Source of the DNA: Parabacteroides timonensis | GTDB taxonomy: Bacteria > Bacteroidota > Bacteroidia > Bacteroidales > Tannerellaceae | NCBI RefSeq assembly: GCF_900128505.1 | Contig: NZ_LT669941.1 | Span: forward strand, 3,156,420-3,220,419 | DNA: 64,000 nucleotides | Direction: 5' to 3' | In this document: positions 8,936 through 16,644 of the stretch, in pieces | Numbering within the stretch: position 1 is the first letter of the stretch | Layout: each line of letters starts with the position of its first letter | Position numbers and translations under genes: made by a program | The notes under the pieces: generated by a model | The model's database searches: none | What the model was told of the DNA's origin: nothing | Seen by the model: only the letters and a program-made list of their open reading frames with translations

Positions 8936-10086
8936 GCCTGCAACGTTGTTTCTATCAGTTCGATTTTATCCTTATCGGCCACGCCGAGTTGAAACTCCTG
9001 CGCCATATCCATAAAGGTACGTGCTCCCGCTTTCTCTTCTTCCTGCAACCCCTCTTCGATACGTTTGGCAATCACTATATCGTAACTGATACGGTCGACT
9101 GCCACCGCGTCGCTTCCCGCCAGGATGGTATTATAATGGCAGATAAATTGCGGATTGGCAGCCGGTCCGCCGTCGAAGCAACCGATCATTCCATCGACAA
9201 TATTCAACACCACCTTATCCCGCAACGGAGGGAAAGCACAAACCGAAGCACAGGTATCATGCCACATCGGACCGTGAAGCCGGGCGGTATTCGTAATCGA
9301 ACCGAAAGCCAGGTTCTTCATGCAGCAGGTGATCGTCGTTCCGGCATTCTTCAATACAGGGACGTTGATAATCTTCGTCACCATCTCCGTACATATCTTC
9401 GTGAAATAAGAGTTCTTTCCGCCATTGATCATAAAAGGCATGGTGTAAGCGTCATATTCTCCTTCGATGTCGACGGAAAAGTACTGCTCCTTATCGATCC
9501 GTTCTTCGCCGTAGAACTTACCTTCGGCATTGATGTAACTGCCGTTCTCATCGGGGTATTCCGTACCGATGATCTTTATATCCGGATAGTTCTCAGCGGT
9601 AAAGCCCGACTCCTTCAAATCCGCTTCACGCCGGTCCCAGATAACGATATTCTTTCGGGGGATGCCGGCTTCTTCCAGCTGGTTGATAATGGATTGCGTC
9701 AAAGCATGCGAGGTAGATAACAGCTTTCCGGCAATCGGATTTACTTTCAGCCCGATCACATCGTCGGGACCGACAAACTGCAGCCACGCCTCTTTCAGGT
9801 TACTTTTCCCTGTCAGATTCAACATACTGTTCCGAAGCATTTCATAGGCGATCCCTTCCGAAGGCTGTCCGTCGACAATACAGCCGGGATGGGTTGTACA
9901 GGCTACTTTACCGGGATATTTACCCGGCATGGAATGTTCGTTCCGGGGGATGGCCAGGGTATCCTTTATATTGGTTGCCGGCTTCTCTTTATCTGCGTGT
10001 ACCGCTGGAGCAGCCTTTACGATAGGAGAAAAAGCAACGCTTGCCCCACCGAGGGCCAGCGAACGGAAAAAGTTTCTTCTTTTCAT
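8932..10086 (-). CDS. DUF362 protein with Tat-like signal
   Basis: A 384-aa protein of the DUF362 family. The N-terminus (MKRRNFFRSLALGGASVAFSP) is a Tat-like signal with paired arginines before a hydrophobic stretch, so export in folded form is likely. Family motifs visible include DVIGLKVNPIAGK, NIVIWDRREADL and KIINVPVLKNAGTTITCCMKN. Many DUF362 proteins carry a ferredoxin-type cluster domain; no CxxCxxC run is present here. It is translationally coupled to the DUF6599 gene. The reaction is unknown. Confidence 0.82.
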   Translation of the reverse strand: MKRRNFFRSLALGGASVAFSPIVKAAPAVHADKEKPATNIKDTLAIPRNEHSMPGKYPGKVACTTHPGCIVDGQPSEGIAYEMLRNSMLNLTGKSNLKEAWLQFVGPDDVIGLKVNPIAGKLLSTSHALTQSIINQLEEAGIPRKNIVIWDRREADLKESGFTAENYPDIKIIGTEYPDENGSYINAEGKFYGEERIDKEQYFSVDIEGEYDAYTMPFMINGGKNSYFTKICTEMVTKIINVPVLKNAGTTITCCMKNLAFGSITNTARLHGPMWHDTCASVCAFPPLRDKVVLNIVDGMIGCFDGGPAANPQFICHYNTILAGSDAVAVDRISYDIVIAKRIEEGLQEEEKAGARTFMDMAQEFQLGVADKDKIELIETTLQA

Positions 10087-10166
10087 GGTATTACTGATTA
10101 AGTCTTCAGGCTGCTAAGATATTAAAATCCTGTGGGGCTTCCGCCTTTTTTTCCGGTTATTTCCTG

Positions 10167-10174
10167 TACTTTTG
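10167..10174 (+). promoter_or_regulatory. -7 element for the thioesterase gene
   Basis: TACTTTTG is an exact TAnnTTTG match, 26 nt before the ATG at 10201. It rules out the longer in-frame start at 10132, which would lie upstream of the promoter. Confidence 0.6.
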
Positions 10175-10200
10175 CGACACAATTCGAGAACTCAATAAAT

Positions 10201-10587
10201 ATGCTGGAAAAAGGATTACAACACACAAGCAGTACCGTAGTCAGTGCTGCTAACTCAGCCCGTACCATGGGATCGGGCGACCTGGATGTATTCGCCACAC
10301 CGTCGATGGTGGCTTTAATGGAAAACGCAGCCATGCTGGCTGTTGCCTCCGGACTGCCGGAAGGCTCGACAACCGTAGGTGCACAGATGAACACGTCACA
10401 TATCAAACCGTCCCCGCTGGGAGAAACAATTTCCGCCACGGCAACCTTACAGGAAGCGGATGGCCGCAAACTCACTTTCAGCGTTGTGGCACAAGACTCA
10501 AAGGGGACGATCGGCGAAGGGACGCATATCCGTTTCATCGTAGACAAAGAGAAGTTCCTATCGAAGATCTACCCTACCAACAAATAG
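10201..10587 (+). CDS. FlK-like hot-dog thioesterase
   Basis: A 128-aa single-domain protein of the hot-dog thioesterase superfamily, closest in feel to the fluoroacetyl-CoA thioesterase-like group (GSGDLDVFATPSMVALMENAAM, then GEGTHIRFIVDKEKF at the C-terminus). It probably hydrolyses a small acyl-CoA thioester in the cytoplasm; the substrate cannot be told. I chose ATG 10201 because a -7 promoter element lies at 10167-10174 and the family consensus starts here (MLEKGLQHTSS). Enolase follows 90 bp later with its own promoter. Confidence 0.85.
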   Translation: MLEKGLQHTSSTVVSAANSARTMGSGDLDVFATPSMVALMENAAMLAVASGLPEGSTTVGAQMNTSHIKPSPLGETISATATLQEADGRKLTFSVVAQDSKGTIGEGTHIRFIVDKEKFLSKIYPTNK

Positions 10588-10645
10588 GTATTTCACGGGC
10601 ACAGAATGCCCATTTATGGTGATTTCACGTTCTCCGATCTCTTTC

Positions 10646-10653
10646 TATATTTG
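10646..10653 (+). promoter_or_regulatory. -7 element for eno
   Basis: TATATTTG, an exact TAnnTTTG match, 24 nt before the enolase ATG at 10678. It fixes the start, since the longer frame from 10606 begins upstream of it. A small GGGCA/TGCCC hairpin lies between the thioesterase stop codon and this promoter. Confidence 0.6.
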
Positions 10654-10677
10654 TTCCGTCTTAAAAATGAACAAACA

Positions 10678-11958
10678 ATGAAAATAGAAAAGATTACAGG
10701 ACGTGAAATCCTCGACTCAAGAGGTAACCCTACCGTAGAAGTAGATGTATTATTGGAATCAGGTGTAACAGGCAGAGCTTCTGTCCCCTCCGGCGCATCG
10801 ACCGGCGAACACGAAGCACTGGAACTGCGCGACGGTGACAAGAAGCGCTATTGCGGTAAAGGTGTACTGAAAGCTGTTGAAAACGTAAACAAGATAATCG
10901 CTCCGGCCCTGAAAGGCATGTCAGCATTGGATCAGGTAGGTATCGACCAGGCCATGCTCGAACTGGACGGAACGAAGACCAAATCAAACCTCGGTGCAAA
11001 CGCCATCCTCGGTGTTTCCCTTGCAGTTGCCAAGGCTGCTGCCAACTATCTGGATATTCCTTTATATAGATATATCGGCGGAACAAACACATACGTGATG
11101 CCGGTTCCGATGATGAACATCATCAACGGCGGTTCACACAGTGACGCTCCGATCGCTTTCCAGGAATTTATGATCCGTCCGGTAGGTGCTTCTTCTTTCA
11201 AGGAAGGTCTGCGTATGGGTGCCGAAGTGTTCCACGCATTGAAGAAAGTATTGCACGACCGTGGCCTGAGCACTGCCGTAGGCGACGAAGGTGGTTTCGC
11301 TCCAGCTCTGGAAGGAACGGAAGATGCTTTGAACTCAATCCTTGCCGCTATCAAGGCTGCCGGATACGAACCGGGCAAAGACATCATGATCGGTATGGAC
11401 TGTGCTTCTTCCGAATTCTACAAAGACGGTATCTACGACTATACGAAGTTCGAAGGTGACAAAGGTGTAAAACGTACTTCCGACGAACAAGTAGACTACC
11501 TGGAAAAACTGATCAACGAATACCCGATCGACTCTATCGAAGACGGTATGAACGAAAACGACTGGGAAGGCTGGAAGAAGCTGACCGACCGTATCGGTAA
11601 CCGTTGCCAGCTGGTGGGTGACGACTTGTTCGTTACAAACGTCGACTTCCTGTCGAAAGGTATTCAGGAAGGTTGCGCCAACTCGATCCTGATCAAAGTA
11701 AACCAGATCGGTTCATTGACTGAAACACTGAATGCTATCGAGATGGCTCACCGTCACGGCTACACGACCGTCACTTCTCACCGCTCCGGCGAAACAGAAG
11801 ATGCAACGATCGCCGACATCGCCGTTGCTACCAACAGCGGACAGATCAAGACCGGTTCACTGAGCCGTTCAGACCGTATGGCTAAATACAACCAGTTGCT
11901 CCGTATCGAAGAAGAGTTGGGTAACAAAGCAGTATACGGTTACAAACGCTTAAAATAA
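10678..11958 (+). CDS. eno: enolase
   Basis: Phosphopyruvate hydratase, 426 aa, the normal length. It converts 2-phosphoglycerate to phosphoenolpyruvate in glycolysis. Visible signatures are the N-terminal EILDSRGNPTVEVDV, the loop SGASTGEHEALELRD, the Mg-binding GDEGGFAP and D-D-L-F-V-T region, and the active-site block LIKVNQIGSLTET followed by SHRSGETEDATIADIAVA. The start is placed at ATG 10678 because the family begins MKIEKITGREILDSRG and a promoter sits just upstream. Monocistronic: it has its own promoter and a terminator at 12015-12043. Confidence 0.98.
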   Translation: MKIEKITGREILDSRGNPTVEVDVLLESGVTGRASVPSGASTGEHEALELRDGDKKRYCGKGVLKAVENVNKIIAPALKGMSALDQVGIDQAMLELDGTKTKSNLGANAILGVSLAVAKAAANYLDIPLYRYIGGTNTYVMPVPMMNIINGGSHSDAPIAFQEFMIRPVGASSFKEGLRMGAEVFHALKKVLHDRGLSTAVGDEGGFAPALEGTEDALNSILAAIKAAGYEPGKDIMIGMDCASSEFYKDGIYDYTKFEGDKGVKRTSDEQVDYLEKLINEYPIDSIEDGMNENDWEGWKKLTDRIGNRCQLVGDDLFVTNVDFLSKGIQEGCANSILIKVNQIGSLTETLNAIEMAHRHGYTTVTSHRSGETEDATIADIAVATNSGQIKTGSLSRSDRMAKYNQLLRIEEELGNKAVYGYKRLK

Positions 11959-12014
11959 TCTCATTTTAAATAAATCATAATCGCTAATTTGCAAGCTAAA
12001 AGCTAATTTTTAGA

Positions 12015-12043
12015 TAAAAGCTTCCCCGTGAGGAGAGGCTTTT
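12015..12043 (+). terminator. rho-independent terminator after eno
   Basis: Arms TAAAAGC and GCTTTTA (7 bp, with a weaker inner extension of TTCCCC against GGAGAG), then ACCTTTTTAT. Confidence 0.6.
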
Positions 12044-12155
12044 ACCTTTTTATAGGTAACGGAAGCCTTCAATTTACCCTCTTATGGCGATTGCACATAT
12101 TCCAGAGAATAATGACCTTTGACAACAGTAAAACAGAACATCTCATTTATCCATT

Positions 12156-12485
12156 ATGACAATAATAAATAAGACATTCAACGGTCAACTCTCCTTCTGC
12201 AAGTGTTGTAACACCTATAGCCTGGAGTTCGGTAACTTCTTCTTTTGCTTTACGGAAGCAGGCTTCCAGGGCTTCCGCAAGTACATAAACAGCATCGACG
12301 GTGACCTGTCGGAACAACGTAACCAACATTTCGCCTCCAACCGCAAAATATGTATCAAAGTACAATCCGAAAGCATTTACTTTTGCCTCAACAAAATGGA
12401 ATTGGAAGAACTGAAAGAACTTCTCTCCGCCAAAAGAAACGGAAAGAAGTCCCCTTATCTGGCACAGAACTATTCGTTGAATTGA
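12156..12485 (+). CDS. small DUF6686-like protein
   Basis: A 109-aa cytoplasmic protein rich in Cys and Phe near the N-terminus (LSFCKCCNTYSLEFGNFFFCF). The C-C-x-x-Y arrangement suggests a possible metal-binding or structural element. I associate this with the Bacteroidales family DUF6686 but am not certain. The second half (SIYFCLNKMELEELKELLSAKR) looks like a strand followed by a helix. An antisense frame of similar length at 12147-12494 has no family resemblance. No -7 element is evident upstream. Function unknown. Confidence 0.6.
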   Translation: MTIINKTFNGQLSFCKCCNTYSLEFGNFFFCFTEAGFQGFRKYINSIDGDLSEQRNQHFASNRKICIKVQSESIYFCLNKMELEELKELLSAKRNGKKSPYLAQNYSLN

Positions 12486-12576
12486 AATCTTCATTCAAAC
12501 AAAAGCATAGTACCCATCAATAGGTATTTAATATAGATTTCATATCATACCTATCTGACAATACAATAAAATGCCC

Positions 12577-12584
12577 TATATTTG
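12577..12584 (+). promoter_or_regulatory. -7 element just before the His-rich gene
   Basis: TATATTTG lies only 9 nt before the ATG at 12594. The predicted transcript would have a very short leader of about 5 nt. It also argues against the in-frame TTG at 12582 as a start, since that codon is part of the promoter. Confidence 0.55.
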
Positions 12585-12593
12585 CAAAAGGTG

Positions 12594-12944
12594 ATGGAGA
12601 AGTATAGGAAATATTTGCGAATTGCACTCCCGGCATTATTCATTGCATATCTGGGATGTTTGATAGCCTTTACCCACGTTCATATCGTGAATGGGGTCAC
12701 GATCGTCCATTCGCACCCTTACCACAAGACAGACGACGGACGTCCGGACCATGAACATGGTTATGCGGAGTTCCAGTTACTTCATCAACTATCGACTATT
12801 CAGATTAGCGGTGCTGCATTTGTATCTTTATTGCTTGCCGCTTTCCTCACCGTATTATTCAAATTATCCTGCAATCCGGTCTACCCGGATTATCTGGTTC
12901 CTATACAAGGAGAACCGTCTCTTCGCGCCCCTCCTGTAGTCTGA
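12594..12944 (+). CDS. His-rich two-helix membrane protein
   Basis: A 116-aa protein with hydrophobic helices at about 12-30 and 75-93. Between them is a loop of about 45 residues holding many histidines (FTHVHIVNGV, VHSHPYHKTD, DHEHGY and LLHQ). The clustered His and Asp residues suggest binding of a transition metal, probably on the periplasmic side. The C-terminus is Pro-rich. It is followed, after a repeat array, by a TonB-dependent receptor on the same strand that has no promoter of its own, so the two are probably one operon. I do not recognise a named family. A metal role for the pair is inference. Confidence 0.7.
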   Translation: MEKYRKYLRIALPALFIAYLGCLIAFTHVHIVNGVTIVHSHPYHKTDDGRPDHEHGYAEFQLLHQLSTIQISGAAFVSLLLAAFLTVLFKLSCNPVYPDYLVPIQGEPSLRAPPVV

Positions 12945-12986
12945 TAAATATGCACCCATGCTATTTGCCAACTTTTTTCATCACGT

Positions 12987-13079
12987 TGGCAAAGTTGTGC
13001 CACGCCTATGGCAAAGTTATGCCATGCCTGTGACAGAGTTGTGCCATGCCTGTGGCAGAACTATGCCATGCTTGTGGCA
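12987..13079. repeat. TGCCA/TGGCA array, 11/22-bp period (array B)
   Basis: Words start exactly every 11 bp: TGGCA 12987, TGCCA 12998, TGGCA 13009, TGCCA 13020, TGACA 13031, TGCCA 13042, TGGCA 13053, TGCCA 13064, TGGCA 13075. TGCCA and TGGCA are reverse complements, so the true period is 22 bp with alternating orientation. From 12998 the spacers are also partly conserved (YGCCTR and RAAGTTR-like). A further TGCCA lies at 12966. In RNA each pair could form a 5-bp hairpin with a 6-nt loop. It lies between the His-rich gene and the TonB receptor. Confidence 0.92.
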
Positions 13080-13160
13080 AATTCTTCAATTGGGAAGAAG
13101 AATCCCGGAAAGTACCGGGCATTCAATTATTGTATTACCTATTTATCAGATTAAATTAAT

Positions 13161-15470
13161 ATGAATAAGATTATAACACTTATACTATGCCTTTGCTGTA
13201 CCCTTACGGTTGCATGGGCCACAGAAGAAGAGAAAATGAACGCATCGGATGCAAACGTATTCGGGCATGTATTGGATAAAGAAACCGGTGAGCATCTGCC
13301 ATTTATCACCGTTATACTAAAGGGAACAACCATCGGAACGACAACCGACAACTCCGGCCATTATTTCCTGAAGAACCTGCCGGAAGGTAAGTTCACCCTC
13401 GAATTTAAATATCTCGGTTACAAGACTGTCACCCGGGAAGTGAAACTGGAGAAAGGGAAAACACAGGAAGTCAATGTAGAGATGGAAGAAGATCGCATCG
13501 CTCTGGACGGTGTAGTCGTTTCGGCCAACCGGAGTGAAACATCGCGCCGCCTGGCTCCTACACTGGTAAATGTGATCGACTCGAAAGTCTTTAATACGAC
13601 CAGTGCGGTAAACCTGGCGCAAGGACTGAACTTCCAGCCGGGTGTACGTGTGGAAACGAATTGCCAGAATTGCGGTTTCCAGCAGGTACGTATCAATGGG
13701 TTGGACGGACCTTATACGCAGATACTGATCGACTCGCGTCCCATATTCAGTGCACTATCGGGTGTTTACGGGCTGGAACAGATTCCGGCAAATATGATCG
13801 ACCGTGTGGAAGTGATGCGTGGCGGTGGTTCGGCATTGTTCGGTTCTTCTGCCATTGCCGGGACGATCAATATCATTACCAAGGAGCCGCTGCGCAACTC
13901 GGGCGAACTGACACATACCCTGTCTTCTATCGGAGGAAGTTCTTCCTTTGACAATAATACGACGCTGAATGCTTCATTGGTAACGGAAAACGGGAAGGCC
14001 GGTATGTATATCTTCGGACAGAACCGCCACCGTTCCGGCTACGATTATGATAATGACGGCTACACCGAACTACCCAAGCTGAAAAATCAGACGGTAGGTT
14101 TCCGCTCCTATCTGAAAACAAGTACGTACAGCAAGCTGACGTTCGAATATCATCACATGAACGAATACCGTCGTGGCGGTAACCTGTTGGACCGTCCGCC
14201 TCATGAAGCGGATATAGCCGAACAGTTGGAGCACTCCATTGACGGTGGAGGATTGAAGTTCGATCTTTTCTCATCCGATTACAAGCATAAATTCAGCGTC
14301 TTCACCTCGGCTCAGAACACCGACCGTGACAGCTATTACGGCACCGGACAAGACCCGAATGCATACGGTAAGACAACCGACCTGACCTTTATGACCGGGA
14401 CACAATATTCGTACAGCTTCGACCAGTTCCTCTTTATGCCATCAGACCTGACCGCCGGACTGGAATACAACTACGACCATTTGAAAGACGAAATGATCGG
14501 TTATAACCGCTACACCAACCAAAAGGTCCATATCGAAAGCCTTTTCCTGCAGAACGAATGGAAAAATAAACGGTGGAGCTTCCTGGTCGGAGCGCGTATG
14601 GACAAGCACAACATGATAGACAATGTAGTATTCAGTCCCCGTGCCAACGTTCGTTTCAACCCGACGGAGGATATCAATATACGTGCCAGCTATTCCAGTG
14701 GCTTCCGTGCTCCGCAGGCTTTCGACGAAGACATGCACATCTCTGCCGTCGGAGGTGAGATAGCGATGATACGACGGGCGAAAGACCTAAAGGAAGAGAA
14801 ATCGCAAAGCCTCAGTACATCGGTCGACTTTTATCATCGTTTTAAGAACGGTATCCAGGTCAACTTCCTGGTAGAAGGTTTTTATACAAGTCTGAACGAT
14901 GTATTCGTATTGGAAGAAATCGGAAAAGACGAACAGGGCAATATCATCAAAGAACGCCGCAACGGTTCGGGAGCAAAAGTGATGGGACTGACCCTGGAAG
15001 GGAAAAGCGTCCTTTCTTCCTGGTTATCGTTACAGGCAGGAGCCACCTTACAGCGTAGCCGTTATAACGAACCGGAGAAATGGAGTGAAAACGAGAACGT
15101 GCCGACCGAAAAGAAGATGTTCCGTACACCCAATACATACGGTTACTTTACCGCGACACTCACTCCGTTGAAACATTTCACAGCGTCCTTGTCCGGAACT
15201 TACACCGGCAGCATGTTGGTGCAGCATCTGGCGGGTTATATCCCTATGGATAAAGCAGTCAATACACCGGACTTCTTCGACATGAACATCAAACTGGCGT
15301 ATGATTTCCATATCTACAAAGATATCACTTTGGAAGTAAATGCCGGCGTACAGAATATCTTCGAAGCCTACCAGTCCGACTTCGACCAGGGTCCGAACCG
15401 TGACTCTGCCTACATCTACGGACCGGCAACGCCGAGAAGCTATTTCGCCGGTATCAAGATATCTTACTAA
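13161..15470 (+). CDS. TonB-dependent outer-membrane receptor
   Basis: A 769-aa outer-membrane receptor. A signal peptide (about 1-20, ending VAWA) is followed by a carboxypeptidase-regulatory-like domain (about 33-110: GHVLDKETGEHLPFITVILKG), a plug domain (about 120-230) and a 22-strand-type barrel ending in the aromatic sequence PRSYFAGIKISY. The plug carries an unusual pair of cysteines (VETNCQNCGFQQVRING), and the usual signature RVEVMRGGGSALFGSSAIAG is present. No SusD partner is nearby, so this is not a classical polysaccharide locus. The CxxC in the plug and the His-rich gene upstream suggest a metal or metal-complex substrate; haem or cobalamin are alternatives. The substrate is not decided by the sequence. 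Confidence 0.92.
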   Translation: MNKIITLILCLCCTLTVAWATEEEKMNASDANVFGHVLDKETGEHLPFITVILKGTTIGTTTDNSGHYFLKNLPEGKFTLEFKYLGYKTVTREVKLEKGKTQEVNVEMEEDRIALDGVVVSANRSETSRRLAPTLVNVIDSKVFNTTSAVNLAQGLNFQPGVRVETNCQNCGFQQVRINGLDGPYTQILIDSRPIFSALSGVYGLEQIPANMIDRVEVMRGGGSALFGSSAIAGTINIITKEPLRNSGELTHTLSSIGGSSSFDNNTTLNASLVTENGKAGMYIFGQNRHRSGYDYDNDGYTELPKLKNQTVGFRSYLKTSTYSKLTFEYHHMNEYRRGGNLLDRPPHEADIAEQLEHSIDGGGLKFDLFSSDYKHKFSVFTSAQNTDRDSYYGTGQDPNAYGKTTDLTFMTGTQYSYSFDQFLFMPSDLTAGLEYNYDHLKDEMIGYNRYTNQKVHIESLFLQNEWKNKRWSFLVGARMDKHNMIDNVVFSPRANVRFNPTEDINIRASYSSGFRAPQAFDEDMHISAVGGEIAMIRRAKDLKEEKSQSLSTSVDFYHRFKNGIQVNFLVEGFYTSLNDVFVLEEIGKDEQGNIIKERRNGSGAKVMGLTLEGKSVLSSWLSLQAGATLQRSRYNEPEKWSENENVPTEKKMFRTPNTYGYFTATLTPLKHFTASLSGTYTGSMLVQHLAGYIPMDKAVNTPDFFDMNIKLAYDFHIYKDITLEVNAGVQNIFEAYQSDFDQGPNRDSAYIYGPATPRSYFAGIKISY

Positions 15471-15484
15471 GATACTTTTTACGA

Positions 15485-15552
15485 CAAAGGGTCTTTGCCT
15501 TACCACGCAAAGACCCTTTGCACGTTCAGACAACGACCTCTTGCGTGGTAAG
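15485..15552 (+). other. overlapping hairpins / possible pseudoknot
   Basis: Hairpin 1 pairs 15485-15498 (CAAAGGGTCTTTGC) with 15507-15520 perfectly, 14 bp with an 8-nt loop. That loop and the next 4 bases, CTTACCACGCAA (15499-15510), pair perfectly with TTGCGTGGTAAG at 15541-15552. The second helix either competes with hairpin 1 or, using only the loop, forms an H-type pseudoknot. It lies 15 nt after the TonB-receptor stop codon. Function unknown. Confidence 0.6.
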
Positions 15553-15557
15553 AAAAA

Positions 15558-15584
15558 CCCCGCTATCCAAACAGGATAACGGGG
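15558..15584 (-). terminator. terminator for the DUF2023-flavodoxin unit
   Basis: Arms CCCCGCTATCC and GGATAACGGGG (one mismatch, 5-nt loop). On the minus strand the stem is followed by TTTTTCT, as expected for the leftward DUF2023 gene ending at 15627. Confidence 0.8.
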
Positions 15585-15626
15585 AAAATAAACAACTTTA
15601 GGGAAAACTTTAAACAACCATATCGA

Positions 15627-15992
15627 TCAGGCAGACGTTAGCCGCTGCTTTTTCCTTGTGCAGAAACGTTCGCATTGCATACAGATATCATACCCAAGCA
15701 AAGCTCCAAGAATAAAATCCTCCTCCGGCGTAAGTAAGTTCAACGGACGGGTCACCAATAAACGAATAGCTTCTATGCATTCAGGCCTTCCAAAATAAAT
15801 ATTGACACTTCTCTCTCCTGCATCCTGCTTTACATAACAAATCTGTTGACTTTCCAAGCGGTCCGTAACGACTTGCTCATACGATTTATTGATCGTACAT
15901 AAAACCATACTCCGTATCCCTTTCTTATATTCATAGATATGATTAAGAAAGACTTTCACTTCTCCGGGTATCCTGTTCCTGGTTGTTACCAT
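15627..15992 (-). CDS. DUF2023 family protein
   Basis: A 121-aa cytoplasmic protein matching DUF2023 as I know it (EVKVFLNHIYEYKKGIRSMVLCT at the start and a C-terminal C-x-x-C-E-x-F-C cluster in YDICMQCERFCTRKKQR). The family is typically encoded beside flavodoxin in Bacteroidales, and here it lies 43 bp downstream of fldA on the same strand. The C-terminal cysteines could hold a metal or cluster, suggesting a redox or regulatory partner of flavodoxin. The function has not been assigned to my knowledge. Confidence 0.85.
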   Translation of the reverse strand: MVTTRNRIPGEVKVFLNHIYEYKKGIRSMVLCTINKSYEQVVTDRLESQQICYVKQDAGERSVNIYFGRPECIEAIRLLVTRPLNLLTPEEDFILGALLGYDICMQCERFCTRKKQRLTSA

Positions 15993-16035
15993 CTTGCCTG
16001 CTGATATTATCTTAAAAACTACAATTCGAAAATGC

Positions 16036-16545
16036 TTATTCCAGACCTTCCTGTTTTAACGTTTCGATCCACTGGTCGATACGCGGGTTGGTCTGATCGT
16101 CTTCATTCAATTCATCCAAAGGAAGTCCGACGAATTTACCGTCAACAACAGCTGTCGAGTCATCATACGAATAACCATCTGTCGGTACTGATCCGATAAA
16201 CGTACATCCTGTACCTTGAAGATCCGTATAGATTGTTCCGATCGCGTCACAGAACGTGTCGCTGAAAGAGGAAGAGTCGCCGCAACCGAAAATAGCAACG
16301 AGCTTACCGGATAAATCCAGCTTCTTTACTTTGGCAAGAAAATCGTACCAGTCATCCTGCAAATCGCCTGCTCCCCAGGTAGAGCTACCCAGAATCAATG
16401 CTTCATAATTACCCAGATCCGAAGGAGAAGCCTTCGCCACATCATACAGGTTAGAAGCATCCACACCTAACTTGGCTGCTATACGTTTTGCAATATCCTC
16501 TGTCGTTCCGGTTGACGAACCGTAAAAAATACCTATTGTCTTCAT
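16036..16545 (-). CDS. fldA: flavodoxin
   Basis: A 169-aa long-chain flavodoxin, a soluble FMN electron carrier. The phosphate-binding loop GSSTGTTED lies at residues 9-17. The aromatic FMN loops are visible as STWGAGDLQDDWYDF and FGCGDSSSFSDTFCDA, and the long-chain insertion region follows. Length is normal for FldA. In Bacteroidales, flavodoxin typically substitutes for ferredoxin when iron is scarce. The upstream gap of about 100 bp to the rel gene holds no exact -7 element. Co-transcribed with the DUF2023 gene; a strong terminator follows that gene. Confidence 0.96.
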   Translation of the reverse strand: MKTIGIFYGSSTGTTEDIAKRIAAKLGVDASNLYDVAKASPSDLGNYEALILGSSTWGAGDLQDDWYDFLAKVKKLDLSGKLVAIFGCGDSSSFSDTFCDAIGTIYTDLQGTGCTFIGSVPTDGYSYDDSTAVVDGKFVGLPLDELNEDDQTNPRIDQWIETLKQEGLE

Positions 16546-16644
16546 CTGTTTTATTATTTAATTGATGAAGACAAAGGTCAGATATCCCGGTTACAAAGGC
16601 AATACCTATAAATATGTATTTTGCAGGCTGAAAATACCTACTGA

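Noticed and set aside
4389..13079. The short-word arrays as CRISPR arrays
   Set aside because: The repeated words are 5-6 bp and the spacers 5-6 bp, far below CRISPR size, and there are no cas genes.
12945..13160. Cobalamin riboswitch before the TonB receptor
   Set aside because: No B12-box (GCCACTG type) or matching fold; the region is occupied by the TGCCA/TGGCA array.
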